Notes: generated by a model not told the origin, from the sequence alone. 64,000 nucleotides of DNA from Candidatus Sulfopaludibacter sp. SbA3 (GCA_945876205.1 CAMCNL010000001.1:1-64000), one strand, 5' to 3'. Positions 27,015 to 36,071 are shown, counted from the stretch's first letter. Made by a program: numbers and translations.

Positions 27015-29231
27015 ATGCTTCGAATGGCGCGCGCCACGACCTTCGTGCTGGCCCTGGCGTCTCCGGTGGCCGCCCAATCTCTCGTTCCGCCTCAGACGGT
27101 CGCGCACGACGATCAGGGCCGCGCGACCGTTCGCGCCGTACGCCTCACGCAGCCGCTCAGCCTCGATGGCCGTCTCGACGAGGAGGTGTACAGGGCCATC
27201 CCTCCGATCGACGGCTTTCTTCAGCAGGTTCCCCAGCAGGGCGCGCCGGCCAGCGAGCCGACCGAGATGTGGGTGTTCTTCGACGAAGACAATCTCTACA
27301 TCGCGGCACGATGCCTCGACAGCCAGCCCGGACGGATTGCCGCCAACGAGCTGCGCCGCGACAATAACGGCATCTTCGAGAACGACAACTTCGGCATCGC
27401 GCTCGACACGTTCCTGGATCGGCGGAACGCGTACTACTTCCAGACCAATGCGATCGGCGCGCTGCGCGACGCGACCGTCACGGAGTCCGGCAACAACGCC
27501 AACTGGAGCACCGTGTGGGACGTCCGGACCGCCAGGACCGACACCGGCTACACGCTCGAGATGGTGATCCCCTTCAAGTCGCTGCGCTACCGGGGCGCCG
27601 GACCGCAGACGTGGGGCATCAACGTGCGGCGGGTGGTCAAGTGGAAGAACGAGTCGTCCATGTTGAGCCAGGTGCCGGCCTCGTTTTCCGCCGGCTGGAC
27701 GCAGATGTCGGTGGCCGGCACCCTGGTCGGGCTCGAGACGCCCGCGCAGGCGCTCAACCTGGAGCTCAAGCCGTACGGCGTGACGTCGTTGACCACCGAT
27801 CGCGCGGCGCGGGTCCCCTTCAGCAACGATCGAAAGTCGAGCGCTGGCTTCGACGTGAAGTACGGCCTGACGCGCGGACTCACCGCCGACCTGACGGTGA
27901 ACACCGATTTCGCGCAGGTCGAGGAAGACCTGCAGCAGGTCAACCTCACCCGCTTCGACGTCTTCTACCCCGACAAGCGCGATTTCTTTCTCGAGGGCCA
28001 GGGCATTTTCGATTTCGGCGGCCAGGCCGGCTTCAGCGCCCGAACTGCCACGGTGCCGATCATGTTCTTCAGCAGGCGGATCGGCCTGAGCAACGGGCAA
28101 TCAGTGCCGGTGATCGCCGGAGGCCGCGTCACCGGCAAGGCCGGGAAGTTCGACGTGGGCGGCCTGGCGATTACGACCGCCGACAAGGCCGAGGCTGGCG
28201 CCGTGCAGACCACGTTCTCGGCGATGCGTGTACGCCGCAACATCCTGCGCCGCAGCAGCGTCGGATTCATCGCGACCGGCCGCTCGCCGGCCGGGTCGGC
28301 GTCCGGCACCAACGCGCTGGGCGGCGTGGATGCCGATTTCCGGTTCTTCGACAACATTCAAGCCAACGTCTACTGGGCGCGCACCTCGTCAGCCGGTCTC
28401 AACGGCGATGATGCGAGCTACCGGACGCGCTTCCTCTACGGCGGCGATCGCTACGGTTTCGAAGTCGACCGCGTCGTGATCGAACCGCAGTTCAACCCCG
28501 AGGTGGGATTCGTCCGCCGGGGCAATGTCGCCACCAACTCCGCCAGCGCGCGGTTCAGCCCGCGGATGCGGCGAGGCCGGCTCGTGCGCAGGCTGACGTG
28601 GCAGGCCGATCTCGACTACCTCACCGATGCCGCGGGCGACCAGTTGGAGGATCGCGCGGTCGCCGGCGTGTTCGGTGTCGAATTCAACAGCGGCGACGAG
28701 GTCACCGTCACCGGCACGAGACTCTACGAGCGGCTGCCGCGCGACTTCACGATCTCGCGCGGCGTCGTCGTGCCGGCCGGCGAGTATTCGTACCAGATGC
28801 TGAACGCGTCCTACTCGCTCGCGCAGCAGCGAATGGTGTCGGGCACCGCCTCAGCCTCGTACGGATCGTTCTACAACGGCACGCGGGCGACGGCGGCCTA
28901 CACCGGACGCATCGGCTTTTCCCCACACCTGGCGCTCGAGCCGAACCTGACGCTCAACTGGGTGAGGCTCCCCTACGGCGATTTCGACGCGAGACTGATT
29001 GGGATGCGCTTCGTGGTGTCGCCGACGGCACGCCTCGGGTTCAGCTCGCTCACGCAGTTCAATCCTGGCGCGCATTCGCTGACGTCGAGCGTCCGGATGC
29101 GGTGGGAATACACGCCCGGCAGCGACCTCTACGTCGTCTATAGCGACGGCCGGGACACCGCGGTGGCGAATCTTCCGATCGTGCAGAACCGATCGTTCGC
29201 GATCAAAGCCACGCGCCTGTTTCGATTCTGA
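27015..29231 (+). CDS. DUF5916/CBM9-like secreted protein with outer membrane barrel
   Basis: A 738-residue exported protein (signal ends VAAQS). The N-terminal third is a family-9 carbohydrate-binding-like domain: LDGRLDEEVYRAIPPI, WVFFDEDNLYIAARC and LEMVIPFKSLRYR. The rest is the DUF5916 region: NTDFAQVEEDLQQVNLTRFD, YPDKRDFFLEGQGIFDFG and many strands ending in KATRLFRF. The C-terminal Phe is typical of an outer membrane barrel. The role is unknown; related proteins sit near peptidase and sugar systems. It ends five bases from the convergent gene. Confidence 0.8.
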   Translation: MLRMARATTFVLALASPVAAQSLVPPQTVAHDDQGRATVRAVRLTQPLSLDGRLDEEVYRAIPPIDGFLQQVPQQGAPASEPTEMWVFFDEDNLYIAARCLDSQPGRIAANELRRDNNGIFENDNFGIALDTFLDRRNAYYFQTNAIGALRDATVTESGNNANWSTVWDVRTARTDTGYTLEMVIPFKSLRYRGAGPQTWGINVRRVVKWKNESSMLSQVPASFSAGWTQMSVAGTLVGLETPAQALNLELKPYGVTSLTTDRAARVPFSNDRKSSAGFDVKYGLTRGLTADLTVNTDFAQVEEDLQQVNLTRFDVFYPDKRDFFLEGQGIFDFGGQAGFSARTATVPIMFFSRRIGLSNGQSVPVIAGGRVTGKAGKFDVGGLAITTADKAEAGAVQTTFSAMRVRRNILRRSSVGFIATGRSPAGSASGTNALGGVDADFRFFDNIQANVYWARTSSAGLNGDDASYRTRFLYGGDRYGFEVDRVVIEPQFNPEVGFVRRGNVATNSASARFSPRMRRGRLVRRLTWQADLDYLTDAAGDQLEDRAVAGVFGVEFNSGDEVTVTGTRLYERLPRDFTISRGVVVPAGEYSYQMLNASYSLAQQRMVSGTASASYGSFYNGTRATAAYTGRIGFSPHLALEPNLTLNWVRLPYGDFDARLIGMRFVVSPTARLGFSSLTQFNPGAHSLTSSVRMRWEYTPGSDLYVVYSDGRDTAVANLPIVQNRSFAIKATRLFRF

Positions 29232-29235
29232 GACG

Positions 29236-29646
29236 CTATGGTTCGAGGGCTGTTCCAGGAATTGGGGGCAGCGATGACGCCCGGCCGAGGATTTTTCCGT
29301 CGGCAAGTACCGCCTTCAGGATGCGGCCCATCGGTTGGTTGTTCTTCGCTGGCTCGACGGTGATCGTCACGCGGTCGCCGGCCTTGAACGAGTCTTTGCG
29401 ATAGCCAATCGGGAAAATCGTGTTGGGCGCCTGGCCCTCCGCAATCCAGTTCGCCGCCGTGCCGTCCTCACGGGTGATCACGAGCTTCAGCAGGCAGTGA
29501 GGATTGGCATAGAGCCATTCCACGACGGTGCCTTGCAGCACCACTTCCTTGCCGGTATCAAACGCCGCGCTGCCGTGGTGCGCGGCCAGCGCAGAAGACA
29601 TGAACAACCCGGCAACCGCGGCGAACAGCATGAATGTACGTGTCAT
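29236..29646 (-). CDS. DUF6152-like small exported protein
   Basis: A 136-residue copy of the small exported family, with LAAHHGSAAFDTGKEVVLQG, VEWLYANPHCLLKL and SFKAGDRVTITVEPAKNNQ. It is last in a five-gene minus-strand run, nine bases after secreted copy 4. The close likeness to the 20.8 kb copy (SFKAGDRVT shared, NPHC shared) suggests recent duplication of a pair. Confidence 0.75.
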   Translation of the reverse strand: MTRTFMLFAAVAGLFMSSALAAHHGSAAFDTGKEVVLQGTVVEWLYANPHCLLKLVITREDGTAANWIAEGQAPNTIFPIGYRKDSFKAGDRVTITVEPAKNNQPMGRILKAVLADGKILGRASSLPPIPGTALEP

Positions 29647-29655
29647 GGGTGTGTC

Positions 29656-30540
29656 CTACTTGCCGCTCACGGTGTCGCCGAAGAACTTGTTGTAGTTCTC
29701 CTGATCGAGGGGTGAGCAGGTATATTCCTGGACGTCGGTGCGCGCATCGTGCAGACGCATCGGCATTCTCATCGACTCCCACGGTGTGGTGTAGAGCCTG
29801 GGATCGTCGATCCTTTCCGTCCACAGCATCGTGTCGTTGTCCACGCGCCGGAAGGTCTCGATGATCCGCGCCCGATCGCTGATCGGGCGGCCGGTCGAGT
29901 CGAGCCATACCCGGTCTTCCGGCATCGTTCCCACTGTCTGAACCTCAAGCGTCTGATCGTCGAGCCAGGTGCCAACCGAGTAGCCGAAGAACCGCTGTTC
30001 GCGGAGCTCGCCGCCGACGGTGACGCCGCCGTCCACGACCTTGGGCAGCTCGCGGCCGTCGGTCCAGATCACGCGCCAGCGGTTGTCGAACTGGTAGAGC
30101 ATCGCGATCTTGTACTCGTCCTGGTAGATCTGCAGGATCCTGATGTTGTAGTGGTTGTAGCGGGGAAATCCGAGCGGCTCGCACTTGTTCCGCGGATCGT
30201 TGCCCTGGGCGGGCAGCACGGCATCGATCCCCTCGAGCGCCTTGTGGGACTTGTACAACTCGAGGCCGTAAGGCGTGTAGGGGAGCTGATTTTCCGGCCG
30301 GCCGTTATTGGGCTTCCCCTGAACGCCGCCGCCTTGCGTTCCCACTCCAGGGCCTCCCGCCGGACCCCACGTGCCGGCCAGGGTCCGCCGCGGCGCCGGC
30401 TTCCTGTTGGCGGCCGTGATCGGCGGCTTCTCCCACACCGGATCGACCCAACCGCCGGGAGCAGCGTTCTGCGCCGCGGCGGAAACAGAGAACGCCGTGG
30501 CGACGGCGGCCAGCACGAGGATCGCAATGTGTCCGCGCAT
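29656..30540 (-). CDS. Secreted protein of the W/MDGR paralogue family, copy 4
   Basis: A 294-residue exported protein (signal MRGHIAILVLAAVATAFSVS). Marks: LAGTWGPAGGPGVG, CEPLGFPRYNHYN, VIWTDGRELPKVVDGG, GYSVGTWLDDQTLEVQTVGT and VWLDSTGRPISD. It is most similar to copy 3 (same spacing and EPLGFP/DPQGFP box), and like it pairs with a DUF6152 gene. Function unknown. Confidence 0.75.
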   Translation of the reverse strand: MRGHIAILVLAAVATAFSVSAAAQNAAPGGWVDPVWEKPPITAANRKPAPRRTLAGTWGPAGGPGVGTQGGGVQGKPNNGRPENQLPYTPYGLELYKSHKALEGIDAVLPAQGNDPRNKCEPLGFPRYNHYNIRILQIYQDEYKIAMLYQFDNRWRVIWTDGRELPKVVDGGVTVGGELREQRFFGYSVGTWLDDQTLEVQTVGTMPEDRVWLDSTGRPISDRARIIETFRRVDNDTMLWTERIDDPRLYTTPWESMRMPMRLHDARTDVQEYTCSPLDQENYNKFFGDTVSGK

Positions 30541-30566
30541 GCGCGGATCCTACATCGGACGGTGTC

Positions 30567-31325
30567 TTACTGGGTTGGACGGCAGTTGCCGCCCGCGCAT
30601 CGATTGTTCTCTTCGCACACGTACTCCAGAAGGCCGATCTGCTCCCAGTCGGGACGAAGGGTCAAGTCGAAGTCCTGCGAAAACGGCCGCTCGAAGATCT
30701 TGGGGTCGTCGATGGTGATGCGATAGTGGAGCTTGTTGCCTTCGCGCTGCAGACGTTCGGTGACGTGCAGCGCGTCGCTGTGCCAGCGGCTCTTGGTCGG
30801 ATCGGTGTAGTGATAGTCATCCAGGATCCACCGCTTGAAGTTGACGGTGTCGATGACCAGCGTGTCTCCGTCCCACTTCCCGACCGAATCACCGTAGTAC
30901 GAAGGCTCGATTCCCTCGCGGTGCGGACGGCCGTCGAGCGGGATGATCCGGCTTGCACGCTGGAGCTCCGGCGTGATGACGATGTACTTGGAATTCTGAA
31001 CGATCTGGATGGGCAGGATGTAGAGCATGCCTGACGGAAAGCCCGACGGCAGGCACGCCGCGCGAGGTTCATCGACACGCGCATCACCGGTGCGCGGCTG
31101 GTAGAGGAGGCTTTCGGCGCCGGGCTTTACCGGCGCCATCTTGTCGGCGTTGAAAATCAGGTTGCCGCGCGGCCCGGTCGCATTGACCGTCGAGGGCGCG
31201 GTGTAGATGCCGGAGAAGTCAGGCTTCCCGTCGGCCGTCCGGGGAACCTCCTGAGCGTATGACGTGGCCGCGGCGAGCACGAGCGCTGCCGCAAGAACGG
31301 CTGACGATATCCACCGGGCACTCAT
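30567..31325 (-). CDS. Secreted protein of the W/MDGR paralogue family, copy 5
   Basis: A 252-residue exported protein with VPRTADGKPDFSGIYTAPS, CLPSGFPSGM, IIPLDGRPHREGIEPSYYGD, SVGKWDGDTLVIDTVNFKRW and a LEYVCEENNRC end. It starts in the stop of the DUF6152-like gene upstream (ATGA). No function is known; the DGRPHR and WDGDTLVIDT boxes are the conserved core. Confidence 0.75.
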   Translation of the reverse strand: MSARWISSAVLAAALVLAAATSYAQEVPRTADGKPDFSGIYTAPSTVNATGPRGNLIFNADKMAPVKPGAESLLYQPRTGDARVDEPRAACLPSGFPSGMLYILPIQIVQNSKYIVITPELQRASRIIPLDGRPHREGIEPSYYGDSVGKWDGDTLVIDTVNFKRWILDDYHYTDPTKSRWHSDALHVTERLQREGNKLHYRITIDDPKIFERPFSQDFDLTLRPDWEQIGLLEYVCEENNRCAGGNCRPTQ

Positions 31326-31717
31326 CGTGCGGCCTCCGGAGCGATAAACACATTGGTGCCATCAGCAAAGGTCACGCGGCGGCTGTTGGCGTTGTTCGAG
31401 CCATCCCGCGCGCGGTTCCCTTCGACGTTGACGATCTCGCCGATCTTCAGCGCCGACTTGTTGATGCCTCGGCGCATCAACGATCCGGGAGGACCCGAAG
31501 AGAATCCCCAGGTGGTGACCTTGCCGGCGTCGTCTTTCACGTCGACGTAGAACCAGATGTGCGGATTCTGCCACTCGACTTTCGTGAGTGTGCCGCTCAC
31601 TTTCACGGGACTATTCGAGTCGAACTCGGCCGCTTCTGAATGATGGGCAAGAATCGGCGCGGCGAGATTGATGAGGCCCAACCCGACCACAATAAGCGTC
31701 AGTAGATTACGGATCAT
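31322..31717 (-). CDS. DUF6152-like small exported protein
   Basis: A 131-residue copy: signal peptide, AHHSEAAEFDSNSPVKVSG, VEWQNPHIWFYVDVKDDAGK, SSGPPGSLMRRGINKSALKI and NSRRVTFADGTNVFI. This version has the common DUF6152 AHHS and NPHIW spelling. It overlaps copy 5 by four bases and follows copy 6 by 22 bases. Confidence 0.8.
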   Translation of the reverse strand: MIRNLLTLIVVGLGLINLAAPILAHHSEAAEFDSNSPVKVSGTLTKVEWQNPHIWFYVDVKDDAGKVTTWGFSSGPPGSLMRRGINKSALKIGEIVNVEGNRARDGSNNANSRRVTFADGTNVFIAPEAAR

Positions 31718-31739
31718 CGTCGAATCTTAGCCTACCGCC

Positions 31740-32696
31740 CTACCGCCCGCCATCGGTCTTGCAGGTCAGGTTCGGCGCCGCCTCCGGACGGCCTTGCGCC
31801 TCGATCCAGCCGCAGCAATAGCGGGTGCATTGCGCCGGCGGCGCGTAGCTTTTCAAGGTTTTGCGGAATTCGGGATAGAGCGACGCGGCGTAGCCCATCG
31901 CCGCTTCACGCGGCAGGTTGTAGCTGCGCACCATGTGGTCGGCCTGCGGGTTTCCACCAGGCACGTAGTGCGGCACGATGCCGCTGTCCTCGAGGCGCGG
32001 GATCTCCGTCACCGAGTTGCATGAGTTGAAAAGGCCGATGTTGGCCCGGGGATCGAGCTGAAACGTGCGGCTGACGACGTGCGGTTCGGTGAGATAGACG
32101 GGATCTTCCTGGATGACGACGATCGTCAGCAGGTTGTCGTGGCGCGTCAGGTGTGCCGTGACCGTCGCCTGATCGCTTGCCGGGATGCCGTTACCGCGGC
32201 GGATGGTCGTCGCCTTCAGGTGCGTGGTGCGTACCGTCAGGGTGTCGCCCTCCCACGTGCCCGTGGTGAAGCCGGAGAAGCGATAGAACGCGTTGCCGGA
32301 CGGGTGCGGCCGTCCGTCCATCCAGATCGTCATCACGTCGCGCAGGAAATCGCCGCCGATGTGCCACGCGAGCACCGCGCCCCGGTCGTCGAACTCGCTC
32401 CAGATCCGCAATCCGAGCGGCCGGAACATGAATGACCAGGGAGACCACGGCATGCACTGACGCTCGGTCAGCGACAGGAGCGTCGGCTCGTAGGCGAGCG
32501 CCCGCGCGCGCCCCTCGTCGGCGAGCGGCAGACCGGTGAAGTCGGCGAGGTCGGATCCCGGGCCGCGCTCGATGTAGTCCTCGTGCAGGCGGGACGCCCA
32601 GGATCCGGTGAGGTCGATTTGTGCCGACGCCGGAATGCTCGCCAGGATCAACACCGCCGCGAACAGCACACGCCGCATCGTCAGAACACGTTCCAT
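31740..32696 (-). CDS. Secreted protein of the W/MDGR paralogue family, copy 6
   Basis: About 318 residues; a signal peptide (MRRVLFAAVLILASIPASAQ) lies six codons inside the ATG at 32696, and the ATG at 32678 could be the true start. Marks: IDLTGSWASRLHEDY, MTIWMDGRPHPSGNAFYRFS, TTGTWEGDTLTVRTTHLKA and a C-terminal region with cysteines (CTRYCCGWIEAQ). It is the most divergent of the six and is first in the five-gene minus-strand run. Confidence 0.75.
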   Translation of the reverse strand: MERVLTMRRVLFAAVLILASIPASAQIDLTGSWASRLHEDYIERGPGSDLADFTGLPLADEGRARALAYEPTLLSLTERQCMPWSPWSFMFRPLGLRIWSEFDDRGAVLAWHIGGDFLRDVMTIWMDGRPHPSGNAFYRFSGFTTGTWEGDTLTVRTTHLKATTIRRGNGIPASDQATVTAHLTRHDNLLTIVVIQEDPVYLTEPHVVSRTFQLDPRANIGLFNSCNSVTEIPRLEDSGIVPHYVPGGNPQADHMVRSYNLPREAAMGYAASLYPEFRKTLKSYAPPAQCTRYCCGWIEAQGRPEAAPNLTCKTDGGR

Positions 32697-32773
32697 GCCT
32701 GCCGAATGTAACGCATGCCTATGCCGCAGGCACCTGCAACGTCCTGGTTGGTAGCGTGATTTCACGGATCGTG

Positions 32774-33124
32774 TTACGACGCCGCTCGGAGCAGGAATTC
32801 GACTTTCACAGCGTCGTATGGAAAGACCACGCCCCCGCCGGGCGCGCGGTCGAGGACGCCGGCGTTGAGCAGCGCCGTGACATCGCTGTGCACCGCCTTG
32901 ACGTCGCGGTCCACACGCCGCGCGGCCTCACGGATTGAGATCGGACCTGCTCCGCACAGCGCCTTGAGCAACTCCCAGCGCTTGGCCGTCAGCACTTTCC
33001 AGAGCAGCTCCGGCGAGGCAAAACTGATGCGCGCCGATTTCTCCGCCTTGCCGGTCTTCCACACACGGACGAAGTCCTTCATCGTCTCGGCCGGAGCGCG
33101 GACGTCAAGAGTGATGGTTTTCAC
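32774..33124 (-). CDS. HTH antitoxin-like regulator, TumA type
   Basis: About 116 residues with an MarR-like winged helix: WELLKALCGAGPISIREAAR, VDRDVKAVHSDVTALLNAGV and a final VVFPYDAVKVEFLL. This matches the HTH partners encoded next to DUF6516/TumE toxins. GTG at 33124 is preceded by GAGGTGG. It overlaps the toxin gene by 20 bases, so translation is coupled. It probably represses the pair and neutralises TumE. Confidence 0.75.
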   Translation of the reverse strand: MKTITLDVRAPAETMKDFVRVWKTGKAEKSARISFASPELLWKVLTAKRWELLKALCGAGPISIREAARRVDRDVKAVHSDVTALLNAGVLDRAPGGGVVFPYDAVKVEFLLRAAS

Positions 33125-33401
33125 GGTTCCACCTCGCAATGTCGCGTTGGAAGTCGGCAATGAGCTTGTCCGGCGTCTCGAAGGGATAGGCGCTTTCCTT
33201 TTCCCCGAAGTGTCGGTGATCGCCTTTGCCGACTTCGTTGTCGTACCGCACGACACATGCGCCGTCGACAACGTAGGCCAGACGGTACTTGAACTGGTGG
33301 GTCGAGCCCGCCACGGGTCTCGGCAGTTGCCACAGCACCAGCTCGGCGAATGCGGCTTCCGAGAAGGCAATGCGGCTCCGGAGCAGCGGCACCGCCTTCA
33401 T
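33105..33401 (-). CDS. DUF6516/TumE-type toxin-like protein
   Basis: About 98 residues with the family motifs FAELVLWQLPRPVAGSTHQF, KYRLAYVVDGACVVRYDNE and GKGDHRHFGEKESAYPFET. The KGDHRH-x-G box is the clearest sign of this family, predicted to be a toxin encoded with a following HTH protein. Activity is not established by sequence. Start at ATG 33401, inside a palindrome that could be the operator. Confidence 0.75.
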   Translation of the reverse strand: MKAVPLLRSRIAFSEAAFAELVLWQLPRPVAGSTHQFKYRLAYVVDGACVVRYDNEVGKGDHRHFGEKESAYPFETPDKLIADFQRDIARWNRENHHS

Positions 33402-33450
33402 GTTGGTCAAAATACCAACACTCGCTACGTGTTGTCAATTATCACAACAC
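33401..33450 (-). promoter_or_regulatory. Twin palindromes upstream of the TumE/TumA pair (candidate operator)
   Basis: Two perfect inverted repeats: TGTTGGT-(6 nt)-ACCAACA at 33401-33420, and GTGTTGT-(8 nt)-ACAACAC at 33429-33450. They share a TGTTG core. Toxin-antitoxin operons are usually self-repressed at such sites, so binding by the HTH protein is likely. Confidence 0.55.
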
Positions 33451-33564
33451 CCTCGGCCCACCGCCCGCGCAGTACAAGAAGGCGATCGCACAGGCACCTC
33501 GCGCTTGCGGCGAAGGACAGGGTTGCGTCGCAGCTCACGGTGGGTCAGGTCGCTCGAATGAGGT

Positions 33565-33577
33565 TGGTGCGCCCTGC
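33565..33577 (-). repeat. Partial copy of the tRNA-Arg 3' end
   Basis: Thirteen bases equal to the tRNA 3' end with CCA (33658-33670), flanked by a near-identical TGAGG on the outer side. It lies 93 bases downstream of the tRNA. It may be an attachment-site scar or a small duplication. Confidence 0.5.
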
Positions 33578-33657
33578 CCGCCTTCGTTCGCCGTGGCGCG
33601 AGACGCGAACTTCGGCGCGCCATGGGCGTGTCGAGTCAGAACTTACGCTGATTGAGG

Positions 33658-33734
33658 TGGTGCGCCCTGCAGGAGTCGAACCTGCGACCTCCTGGTTCGT
33701 AGCCAGACGCTCTATCCAGCTGAGCTAAGGGCGC
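33658..33734 (-). tRNA. tRNA-Arg (anticodon ACG), CCA encoded
   Basis: On the minus strand: acceptor arm GCGCCCT pairs with AGGGCGC, D-loop AGCTCAGCTGGATAGAGC, anticodon stem-loop CTGGCTACGAACCAG with anticodon ACG, T-arm GCAGGTTCGACTCCTGC, discriminator A and encoded CCA. The A34 would be edited to inosine to read CGU, CGC and CGA, as in most bacteria. Full cloverleaf can be drawn by eye. Confidence 0.95.
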
Positions 33735-33765
33735 GCGAAGGGTAGGGATCGAAAACTGAAACACC

Positions 33766-33771
33766 ACTATA
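33766..33771 (-). promoter_or_regulatory. Possible -10 box for tRNA-Arg
   Basis: TATAGT on the minus strand about 32 bases before the tRNA 5' end; no clear -35 box. Confidence 0.3.
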
Positions 33772-33819
33772 TCAGGAGAATTCGATGGCCTCCAAGCCGC
33801 CGGGGAAGAACCGCCTGAC

Positions 33820-33825
33820 TATAAT
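33820..33825 (+). promoter_or_regulatory. Possible -10 box for moaB, near-leaderless
   Basis: TATAAT ends nine bases before the GTG start of moaB, so a transcript from it would be almost leaderless. No clear -35 box is seen. Confidence 0.35.
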
Positions 33826-33834
33826 CAGCGGGCC

Positions 33835-34344
33835 GTGAGCGAGCCTTCAATCGAACACAAGGCGCAGGCGCCTGCGTCGGTGACCTGCTTCATCCTCACC
33901 GTCAGCGATACGCGCACGCCTGACACCGACACCAGCGGCCACGCCATCCTCGAGCTGCTCGAAGCGGCCGGCCACACGGTGCTCGATTACGCGATCGTCA
34001 AGGACGATCCGCTCCAGGTGGCATCGGCGGTGCGCGCGCAGCTCGCCGACGAGCGCGTCAGGGTCATCATCACGACAGGCGGCACCGGCGTCAGCTCTCG
34101 CGACGGCACCTACGAGGCGATCGACGGCCTGCTGGAGAAACGCCTGCACGGATTCGGCGAGCTGTTCCGCATGCTCAGCTTCCAGGAGATCGGATCGGCC
34201 GCGATGATGAGCCGCGCGACCGCCGGCACCGTGGCGCGCAGCGCGATCTTCGTCCTGCCTGGCTCCGAAAGCGCCGTCCGCCTCGCCATGACGCAGCTCA
34301 TCGTCCCGGAGCTCGGACACGTCGTGCAGCAGTTGAATAAATAG
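33835..34344 (+). CDS. moaB: Molybdenum cofactor biosynthesis protein, MoaB/Mog family
   Basis: A 169-residue protein: VTCFILTVSDTRTPDTDTSG, VRVIITTGGTGVSSRDGTYE and SAIFVLPGSESAVRLAM match MoaB/Mog, which adenylates molybdopterin before metal insertion. The short N-terminal EHKAQAP stretch is usual for MoaB. GTG start at 33835. The next gene, moeA, starts directly after the stop. Confidence 0.93.
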   Translation: MSEPSIEHKAQAPASVTCFILTVSDTRTPDTDTSGHAILELLEAAGHTVLDYAIVKDDPLQVASAVRAQLADERVRVIITTGGTGVSSRDGTYEAIDGLLEKRLHGFGELFRMLSFQEIGSAAMMSRATAGTVARSAIFVLPGSESAVRLAMTQLIVPELGHVVQQLNK

Positions 34345-35565
34345 ATGACGACGAAGATGCGGCCGTTCAAGGGGACGATCCCGCTCGACCAGGCGCGGGC
34401 GTTGATTGACGGGGCGATTCGTCCGATCGAGCGGATGGAGCATGTCGCGCTCGAAGCGGCGAACGGGCGCGTCCTCGCCAGGGACGTGGTGTCCACCGCC
34501 GACGTGCCGCCATTCACGCGCGCGGCCATGGACGGTTACGCCGTGCGCGCGCAGGACACGACCGGCGCCAGCCGCGCGCAGCCGAAGACACTCACCTGGA
34601 TTGAGAAAGTCTTCACGGCGCAGATGCCATCACGCACGGTCGGCGCCGGCCAGTGCACCGAGATTGCCACCGGCGCGCCCATGCCCGACGGCGCCGACGC
34701 GGTGGTCATGGTCGAGGAAACCGACGCGGACGATGGAGGGAGCGTTCGCGTCTTCGCGGGCGTGGAGCCGGGGCAGAACACCGGCCGGCAGGGTGCCGAC
34801 ATCCAGCGCGGCCAGACAGTGCTTCGCGCCGGCGAAGAGCTGAACGCCAGCCGCGTCGGCGCCATCGCCGCCGTCGGCCTTCGCAGCGTCGACGTGTACG
34901 CGCGTCCGCGCGTGGCGATACTCTCGACCGGCAACGAAATCGTCGAACCCGGGAAGCCGCTCGAGCCGGGCCACATCTACGACATCAACCGCTTCACGCT
35001 CTCGGCGGCGGTGGCCGAGCACGGCGGCGTGCCCGTGCCTCACCGCGCAGCGGCCGACACGATTGCGGACATCTCGCGCGCGGTGGAAGACTGTCTGCAC
35101 GAAGACGTGCTCGTCTTCTCTGGCGGCAGCTCGGTCGGAGAACGCGACCTGATCCTCGACGTGCTCGGCGATCTCGGCGAAATCCTCTTCCACGGCATCT
35201 CGGTCAAGCCAGGCAAGCCGACGGCCTTCGGATTGATCAAGGGCAAACCGTTCTTCGGCATGCCGGGCTACCCCTCGTCATGCCTCTCGAACGCCTACAT
35301 CCTGCTGGGCCCCGCGCTGCGACAGATCGCCCGCCTGCCGCCGCGCATGGTCAAGAAGATCGCCGTTCCGCTCGCAAAGCGCATCGTGTCGCCAGCCGGG
35401 CGCCACCAGTTCTACACCGTGCGAATCGTCGATGGCACAGCGCTCCCCGCATTCAAGGCCTCGGGCGACATCACCAGCATGTCGCAGGCGGATGGCTACA
35501 TCGAAATCCCGATCGACATCGACATCGTCGAGCAGGGCGCAGTGGTTGAGGTGACGTTGTTTTGA
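34345..35565 (+). CDS. moeA: Molybdopterin molybdenumtransferase
   Basis: A 406-residue Moe[14 protein letters not shown] in domain [63 protein letters not shown] and [20 protein letters not shown]. It inserts molybdate into adenylated molybdopterin. It directly abuts moaB and overlaps the next gene (TTGA). Users in this window include the molybdenum hydroxylase at 13-16 kb. Confidence 0.95.
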   Translation: MTTKMRPFKGTIPLDQARALIDGAIRPIERMEHVALEAANGRVLARDVVSTADVPPFTRAAMDGYAVRAQDTTGASRAQPKTLTWIEKVFTAQMPSRTVGAGQCTEIATGAPMPDGADAVVMVEETDADDGGSVRVFAGVEPGQNTGRQGADIQRGQTVLRAGEELNASRVGAIAAVGLRSVDVYARPRVAILSTGNEIVEPGKPLEPGHIYDINRFTLSAAVAEHGGVPVPHRAAADTIADISRAVEDCLHEDVLVFSGGSSVGERDLILDVLGDLGEILFHGISVKPGKPTAFGLIKGKPFFGMPGYPSSCLSNAYILLGPALRQIARLPPRMVKKIAVPLAKRIVSPAGRHQFYTVRIVDGTALPAFKASGDITSMSQADGYIEIPIDIDIVEQGAVVEVTLF

Positions 35566-35921
35566 CTGAGTCGCAACAGAAGGTCGTCGAGAAGATTGGC
35601 ATCCCGGTGGCGAGGCGCCACATCTTTCTCTGCGCGGATCAGGCGACGCCCAAGTGCTGTGACAAGGAGCGCGGGATCGCGGCGTGGGACTTCTTGAAGA
35701 AGCGGCTCAAGGAGCTCGGGCTGGCCGACCAGGGCGGTGTCCTGCGCACCCGGGCGAACTGCCTGCGGATTTGTGAAGGCGGGCCGATTGCCGTCGTCTA
35801 TCCCGAGGGAACCTGGTACGAAGAATGTGATCCGCCAGTACTCGAGCGGATCATCCAGGAACACCTGATCGGCGGCCGCATCGTCACGGACCACCTGATC
35901 GCGGCGCATCCGCTCGGCTAA
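35562..35921 (+). CDS. Thioredoxin-like [2Fe-2S] ferredoxin
   Basis: A 119-residue protein: [19 protein letters not shown] and [20 protein letters not shown]. Cys24, Cys32/33, Cys67 and Cys71 give the C-x7-8-C...C-x3-C pattern of thioredoxin-like ferredoxins, which are related to the NuoE subunit. TTG start overlaps the moeA stop by four bases. A role in electron transfer to molybdenum enzymes or to complex I downstream is possible; neither is proven. Confidence 0.85.
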   Translation: MTESQQKVVEKIGIPVARRHIFLCADQATPKCCDKERGIAAWDFLKKRLKELGLADQGGVLRTRANCLRICEGGPIAVVYPEGTWYEECDPPVLERIIQEHLIGGRIVTDHLIAAHPLG

Positions 35922-36071
35922 TTCCAGTTCCTCACGGTTCTGCCGATTATGAACGGCGGTGAGACTTTCGCCTGTCCGATCTGCGCGTAACGCCGTTTCG
36001 TTCACATTTGCGGCAGTTTTGTGGCTCGCCGGCGCCAGCACCGGCCTCCTCGCGACGGCGGCTGTCGCGTG

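Noticed and set aside
35562-35921. nuoE of complex I
   Set aside because: The ferredoxin-like fold is related, but it is only 119 aa, lies with moaB-moeA and lacks a neighbouring nuoF.
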